Positions 30,951-33,911 of a DNA stretch of 33,911 nucleotides are shown here, in pieces. Each line of letters opens with the position of its first letter. The first letter of the stretch is position 1. The stretch is from positions 1 to 33,911 of IMG/VR virus record IMGVR_UViG_3300020428_000043; one strand, written 5' to 3'. The notes under the pieces were generated by a model that did no database searches, was not told where the DNA came from, and was given only the letters and a program-made list of their open reading frames with translations. The stretch is from a virus. The position numbers were made by a program, and so were the translations under genes.

Positions 30951-31188
30951 GCTCTTCCTCATAGGTCTCTAAAGCTAAATCTAAACCCATAAGTGTTCCT
31001 TCCATTTTTAGTGTATCCATAGAAAGTTCTTGGCGTTTTGCAAAGTCAATAGAGGTAATACCGTAAGGATTAAGTTTTAGATCTGCAAATTCTTCTTCTA
31101 ACTTTTTAAGTTCGGCATTTTGTTCTTCAAGGTCAGCTGTTAATTTTATCTTAACAGCAGTGAGTTTTTTAATATAATTGTTTTCCAT
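30931..31188 (-). CDS. Small coiled-coil protein in the tailoring operon
   Basis: An 85-residue charged protein. Residues about 5-45 are a strong coiled-coil candidate (KLTADLEEQNAELKKLEEEF), and the second half is also helical and acidic. AAAGG lies 9 bases before the ATG at 31188; an in-frame ATG at 31197 overlaps the upstream stop as ATGA and is the alternative start. No catalytic motif. It could be a scaffold or adaptor for the enzymes around it, but nothing in the sequence proves that. Confidence 0.7.
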   Translation of the reverse strand: MENNYIKKLTAVKIKLTADLEEQNAELKKLEEEFADLKLNPYGITSIDFAKRQELSMDTLKMEGTLMGLDLALETYEEEHGKQSE

Positions 31189-31193
31189 ATTTG

Positions 31194-31985
31194 TCATCCT
31201 TTGTGTTTATACTTATTTAGAATCTTAGAGGATCTTTGTAATCTTGAGCCTAAATGATCATCCTCTAATATTACACAATTAGCTGCATAATTATAAGCAG
31301 CCTCTCGTCTATGATCAGTTTCTGTTGACTCATCAATTATAGCATCATATGAACTATAAAGCAAGTCCTGCCTTTTTACAGGAATATACTGTGCCAATGG
31401 CGTTCCTGCACGTACCAGCGTTTCACCGTCAAGCAGTTTCCAAAACAGTTGAACATTTATTACATGCGACTGTGTAGGATCTAGTATTCCGTGTGCTGCT
31501 GTAAACCTCGATTCATTGTTATATGTTACTGGCAATTGCAGTAGCATCATATCATCGGAAGCTTCAATTCTCCACGGAGTTTCAATTTTAATTGTAGTGT
31601 GTAATGTGTCATCTGGATCATCTAATATTGGCATTGTTTGAGATTTGTCATGCGATGCAACATAAGATTCTGTATTTGGTAAACCTTTACCGAATTGCAT
31701 TGGTTCAGCCCATTCAAATGATGCTCCGTCGCCATTTGTTTTAATTTTAAAATCAGCAGGTGCAGTAATAATCCAACCTGTATTTGCAACTTTACGTATG
31801 CCTGGGCATTTAGATACAGGACTAACTCCTGGAGGTGGTACATTTTTAGTAAACGATCTTACTATTGACAGTGCTTTTACAGGAGGGAATAAATCCTTTA
31901 CACCCGGGTATACACTATAAAAACGAATATAAGACTTCTTTTTTTTAAAAAAGTTCTTTATATTCTTAATCAAGTTTATGTTCAT
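31194..31985 (-). CDS. Protein of unknown function next to halogenase 4 (DUF6065-like look)
   Basis: A 263-residue protein, probably beta-rich. It has a basic N-terminus (LIKNIKNFFKKKKSYIRF), a CPGIRK segment, TGWIITAPADFKIKTNGDGA, LHTTIKIETPWRI and LFWKLLDGETLVRAGTPLAQYIPVKR. The layout recalls a family named DUF6065 in my memory, often beside tryptophan halogenases, but I cannot confirm it. It overlaps the end of halogenase 4 by 20 bases, so the two are translated together. The start may also be the ATG at 31997. It has no recognisable cofactor site. Confidence 0.65.
   Translation of the reverse strand: MNINLIKNIKNFFKKKKSYIRFYSVYPGVKDLFPPVKALSIVRSFTKNVPPPGVSPVSKCPGIRKVANTGWIITAPADFKIKTNGDGASFEWAEPMQFGKGLPNTESYVASHDKSQTMPILDDPDDTLHTTIKIETPWRIEASDDMMLLQLPVTYNNESRFTAAHGILDPTQSHVINVQLFWKLLDGETLVRAGTPLAQYIPVKRQDLLYSSYDAIIDESTETDHRREAAYNYAANCVILEDDHLGSRLQRSSKILNKYKHKG
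31213..31219 (-). promoter_or_regulatory. Internal late-like motif CTAAATA
   Basis: On the minus strand CTAAATA lies within the 3' end of the preceding gene, 24 bases before the ATG of the coiled-coil protein, with AAAGG between. It may boost the oxygenase part of the operon. Confidence 0.4.
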
Positions 31986-33582
31986 CCACACCACCATATA
32001 TATTATCTAGCAGGTATTGATAATGCGATGGAAGATCTTTAATGTGATCTATAACAAAGTTTTTATATTGCTTATACATTCTATCAACAGCACCTACTTC
32101 TTCTTCAAGTTTTGCTTGTTCGTGATCATATTTGTATAATAGTGAAGGAGTTCCTGTTGGACGTAGCCCCATGCCTGCTGCAATAAAGTTATGACCAACT
32201 AGATCAGCAGTATAACTATGCGCTCCAGCTAAGTTTCCAAACAGGTTAGGCCACTGACCTTGTTTTTGCATTTCGTCTGAATGCATAGTCGGATCGTATT
32301 CGTTAAGCTCACTGCACCAACGCCAGTATGGAGTGTCTTCACGCATCGACATTGCATAGTGTGCTGCAACAAAGTCTCTAAACTTATTAACATCATATTC
32401 AGCCGAGAAGTTATATCCTTCTCTTTCACTGCCTGTTACGAAACCGTCTCTACGATTTAGAGTGTCAACTAGTTTAATAATATTTTCGTGTGTTGTTAGT
32501 AGTCCTGTTGATTCCAAAGGCTCAACAAATCCGTAACTAAGTCCTACACCTACAACATTACCTTTCCATGCTCTATGCCTACGACCGTGTCTAATCTTAA
32601 CTTCAAACATTTCTGCAGCTTCAGCAATTTCTGGTGTATGTGTTTCTGCAATATGTTTTCTAAACTCTTCTTTTGCTGCTTCAGGTGTTGTAAATCTTGA
32701 CGAGTAAACATATCCTGTACCAATTCTATTCCATAAAGGAATGTTCCAAACCCATCCATTACCAAGTGCATGACAATCGGTTACATTGTGCATTTGTTTT
32801 TCTCTATCAGTATAAGGAAGTCTACATGCCCATGCTCTATCATTTGCTAATGTACTTTCAAATGATCTAAAGTGCGAGCCCATCCATTGTTCTAATAATA
32901 CTGAAGCAAATCCTGTACAGTCAATGTATAAATCGCTGTTTAGAATAGTTCCGTCATGGCATAAAACTTGAGTAATATAATTATTAGTAGGATCTTTCAT
33001 ATGTGAATGAACTTCACCGTATATATGTTTTACACCTAATGGAATTGCAATGTTGTCTTTTAGATATTGACCAAACAACTGTGCATCCATATGATAAGCA
33101 GTATCTAATTGCCAATTAAAGTGTCTTAGTAAACCTTGTTCATTTTTAGTTTCTTTATTATACTCTGCTAGTAGTGTATTACCTGTACAAAAGAATCTAG
33201 CATATTCTTCAGGACCATATTCTTCAGGTCTCATTGCGGCTAAGTGCTTCCAATTGTCTTCGCCCGATGGCTTATCAGTAAAGTCAAGTCCATTACTAAA
33301 CGGATACTGGAATACTTCACCTTTATTTTCTCTAAAGTTTGTGAACTGAATTGAATTTTTATATGTAGCATTACACGCTGCCATCCAATCTTCATCTTTA
33401 AGACCAAGTAACTGCATGAATCTATTAATATGCCCAAGTGTACTTTCACCAACACCAACCGTTCCAATTGCCTTAGATTCGATTAATGTTACTTCTAAAT
33501 GTGGGCAACATTTAGCTAGTGCTGCCGCCGTCATCCAACCAGATGACCCACCGCCTACAATTGTTACTGTTTTATATTTCAT
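31966..33582 (-). CDS. Flavin-dependent tryptophan-type halogenase 4
   Basis: A 538-residue PrnA-family enzyme with all hallmarks: GGGSSG at 10-15, GVGESTLGH at 43-51, catalytic K75 (CNATYKNSIQF), W277-V-W279-N-I-P282 and E357 (FVEPLESTG). The C-terminal part (HYAMSMREDTPYWRWC) is typical of classical bacterial tryptophan halogenases. It is less like copies 1-3 than they are to one another, so it was probably acquired separately. A ribosome site AAAGGA and a late motif 30 bases upstream of the ATG make it the first gene of the minus-strand operon. Confidence 0.92.
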   Translation of the reverse strand: MKYKTVTIVGGGSSGWMTAAALAKCCPHLEVTLIESKAIGTVGVGESTLGHINRFMQLLGLKDEDWMAACNATYKNSIQFTNFRENKGEVFQYPFSNGLDFTDKPSGEDNWKHLAAMRPEEYGPEEYARFFCTGNTLLAEYNKETKNEQGLLRHFNWQLDTAYHMDAQLFGQYLKDNIAIPLGVKHIYGEVHSHMKDPTNNYITQVLCHDGTILNSDLYIDCTGFASVLLEQWMGSHFRSFESTLANDRAWACRLPYTDREKQMHNVTDCHALGNGWVWNIPLWNRIGTGYVYSSRFTTPEAAKEEFRKHIAETHTPEIAEAAEMFEVKIRHGRRHRAWKGNVVGVGLSYGFVEPLESTGLLTTHENIIKLVDTLNRRDGFVTGSEREGYNFSAEYDVNKFRDFVAAHYAMSMREDTPYWRWCSELNEYDPTMHSDEMQKQGQWPNLFGNLAGAHSYTADLVGHNFIAAGMGLRPTGTPSLLYKYDHEQAKLEEEVGAVDRMYKQYKNFVIDHIKDLPSHYQYLLDNIYGGVDEHKLD

Positions 33583-33612
33583 TTTTGATCCTTTGGTAAT
33601 ATATACTACTAT

Positions 33613-33619
33613 TATTTAT
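33613..33619 (-). promoter_or_regulatory. Candidate late promoter of the minus-strand tailoring operon (ATAAATA)
   Basis: ATAAATA on the minus strand lies 30 bases before the halogenase 4 ATG, leaving a short leader with AAAGGA. It is the only such motif between the upstream gene and halogenase 4, so it probably drives the genes down to 24678. Confidence 0.55.
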
Positions 33620-33636
33620 CTGCATATACAGAGCCG

Positions 33637-33911
33637 TCACTGGTGAAACTGACTATAATATTCCAGTGATGTTGGAAACGCATCTGTAATTTGTTGCTTT
33701 TCTTTGTTATTATTGTCAATGATTTGCTGTAAATCTTTAACTCTGTTATCAAACTCTACATTCCAAAAATGCATATTACTGTGTTTAAAGCTAGTATATG
33801 GGTTTATTTTATGCCCTGCTAACATATAAATGTTAGCGCCTAGTGTGTTAAATGATAATTTTTCTTCTACGTTAAAGAATTGAGACCCTCGTAGTTCGTA
33901 AATTTCTTTTA
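33637..33911 (-). CDS. Unknown protein, C-terminal part (runs off the window)
   Basis: An open frame enters from the window edge and ends with TGA at 33637-33639. The visible 90 residues end SLEYYSQFHQ. They include GANIYMLAGHKINPYTSF and a helical, polar stretch (VKDLQQIIDNNNKEKQQI). No family is recognised and the start lies outside. It has the same orientation as the tailoring operon but is separated from it by a promoter gap, so it may belong to a different unit. Confidence 0.6.
   Translation of the reverse strand, partial: KEIYELRGSQFFNVEEKLSFNTLGANIYMLAGHKINPYTSFKHSNMHFWNVEFDNRVKDLQQIIDNNNKEKQQITDAFPTSLEYYSQFHQ

Noticed and set aside
33637-33669. Inverted repeat TCACTGG ... CCAGTGA spanning the stop of the last partial gene
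   Set aside because: Only 7 pairs with a 19-base loop and no T-run on either strand. Not credible as an intrinsic terminator.
1-33911. tRNA, CRISPR, insertion sequence or integrase
   Set aside because: No cloverleaf, spaced repeat array, transposase or recombinase frame was seen on either strand by eye; a dedicated scan could still find a short tRNA.

Overview
The window looks like part of the genome of a marine T4-like myovirus (the cyanophage/pelagiphage type of Straboviridae-related phage). Evidence: the DNA is AT-rich and tightly packed with overlapping genes. T4-type virion genes are recognisable: small terminase gp16, head-completion nuclease gp4, baseplate/tail-tube initiator, tube gp19, sheath gp18, neck gp13 and gp14, and sheath-completion gp15. 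T4 late-promoter-like motifs (NTAAATA) precede many genes. No tRNA, rRNA, CRISPR array or insertion sequence was seen. The host cannot be fixed from this window.

Region 1 (1-7933, minus strand) is a tail/head block transcribed right to left: gp18, gp19, a strong terminator, then the tail-tube initiator, a small virion-type protein, gp4, gp16 and three conserved unknowns. Region 2 (8065-10127) holds an HNH-like protein, dNMP kinase (gp1), a basic small protein and gp13. Region 3 (10172-13692, plus strand) holds enlarged gp14 and gp15, a Nudix-fold protein without a Nudix box and a small helical protein. Region 4 (13689-18687, minus strand) is a fibre locus: two repeat-rich fibre-like proteins flank a complete subtilisin-like protease, and one fibre ends in a cupredoxin-like domain.

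Region 5 (18774-33582) is the remarkable part: about 15 kb almost wholly made of oxidative tailoring enzymes. A plus-strand operon carries two Fe(II)/2-oxoglutarate oxygenases, three tandem flavin-dependent (tryptophan-type) halogenases and a 52-residue protein. A convergent minus-strand operon carries a fourth halogenase, a protein of unknown function, a small coiled-coil protein, nine intact oxygenase or JmjC/cupin-type enzymes and one oxygenase paralogue that has lost all its metal ligands. Most genes overlap by 4 bases (ATGA), so the operons are probably translationally coupled. Both begin at late-type promoter motifs, so the enzymes are probably made together with the virion proteins.

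My inference is that this is a multi-enzyme halogenation/hydroxylation system that acts late in infection on phage virion proteins, on a small peptide, or on host molecules. The sequence does not show the substrate. A second notable signal is that seven genes have a late-promoter-like motif exactly 5 bases before the ATG, which suggests leaderless late messages.
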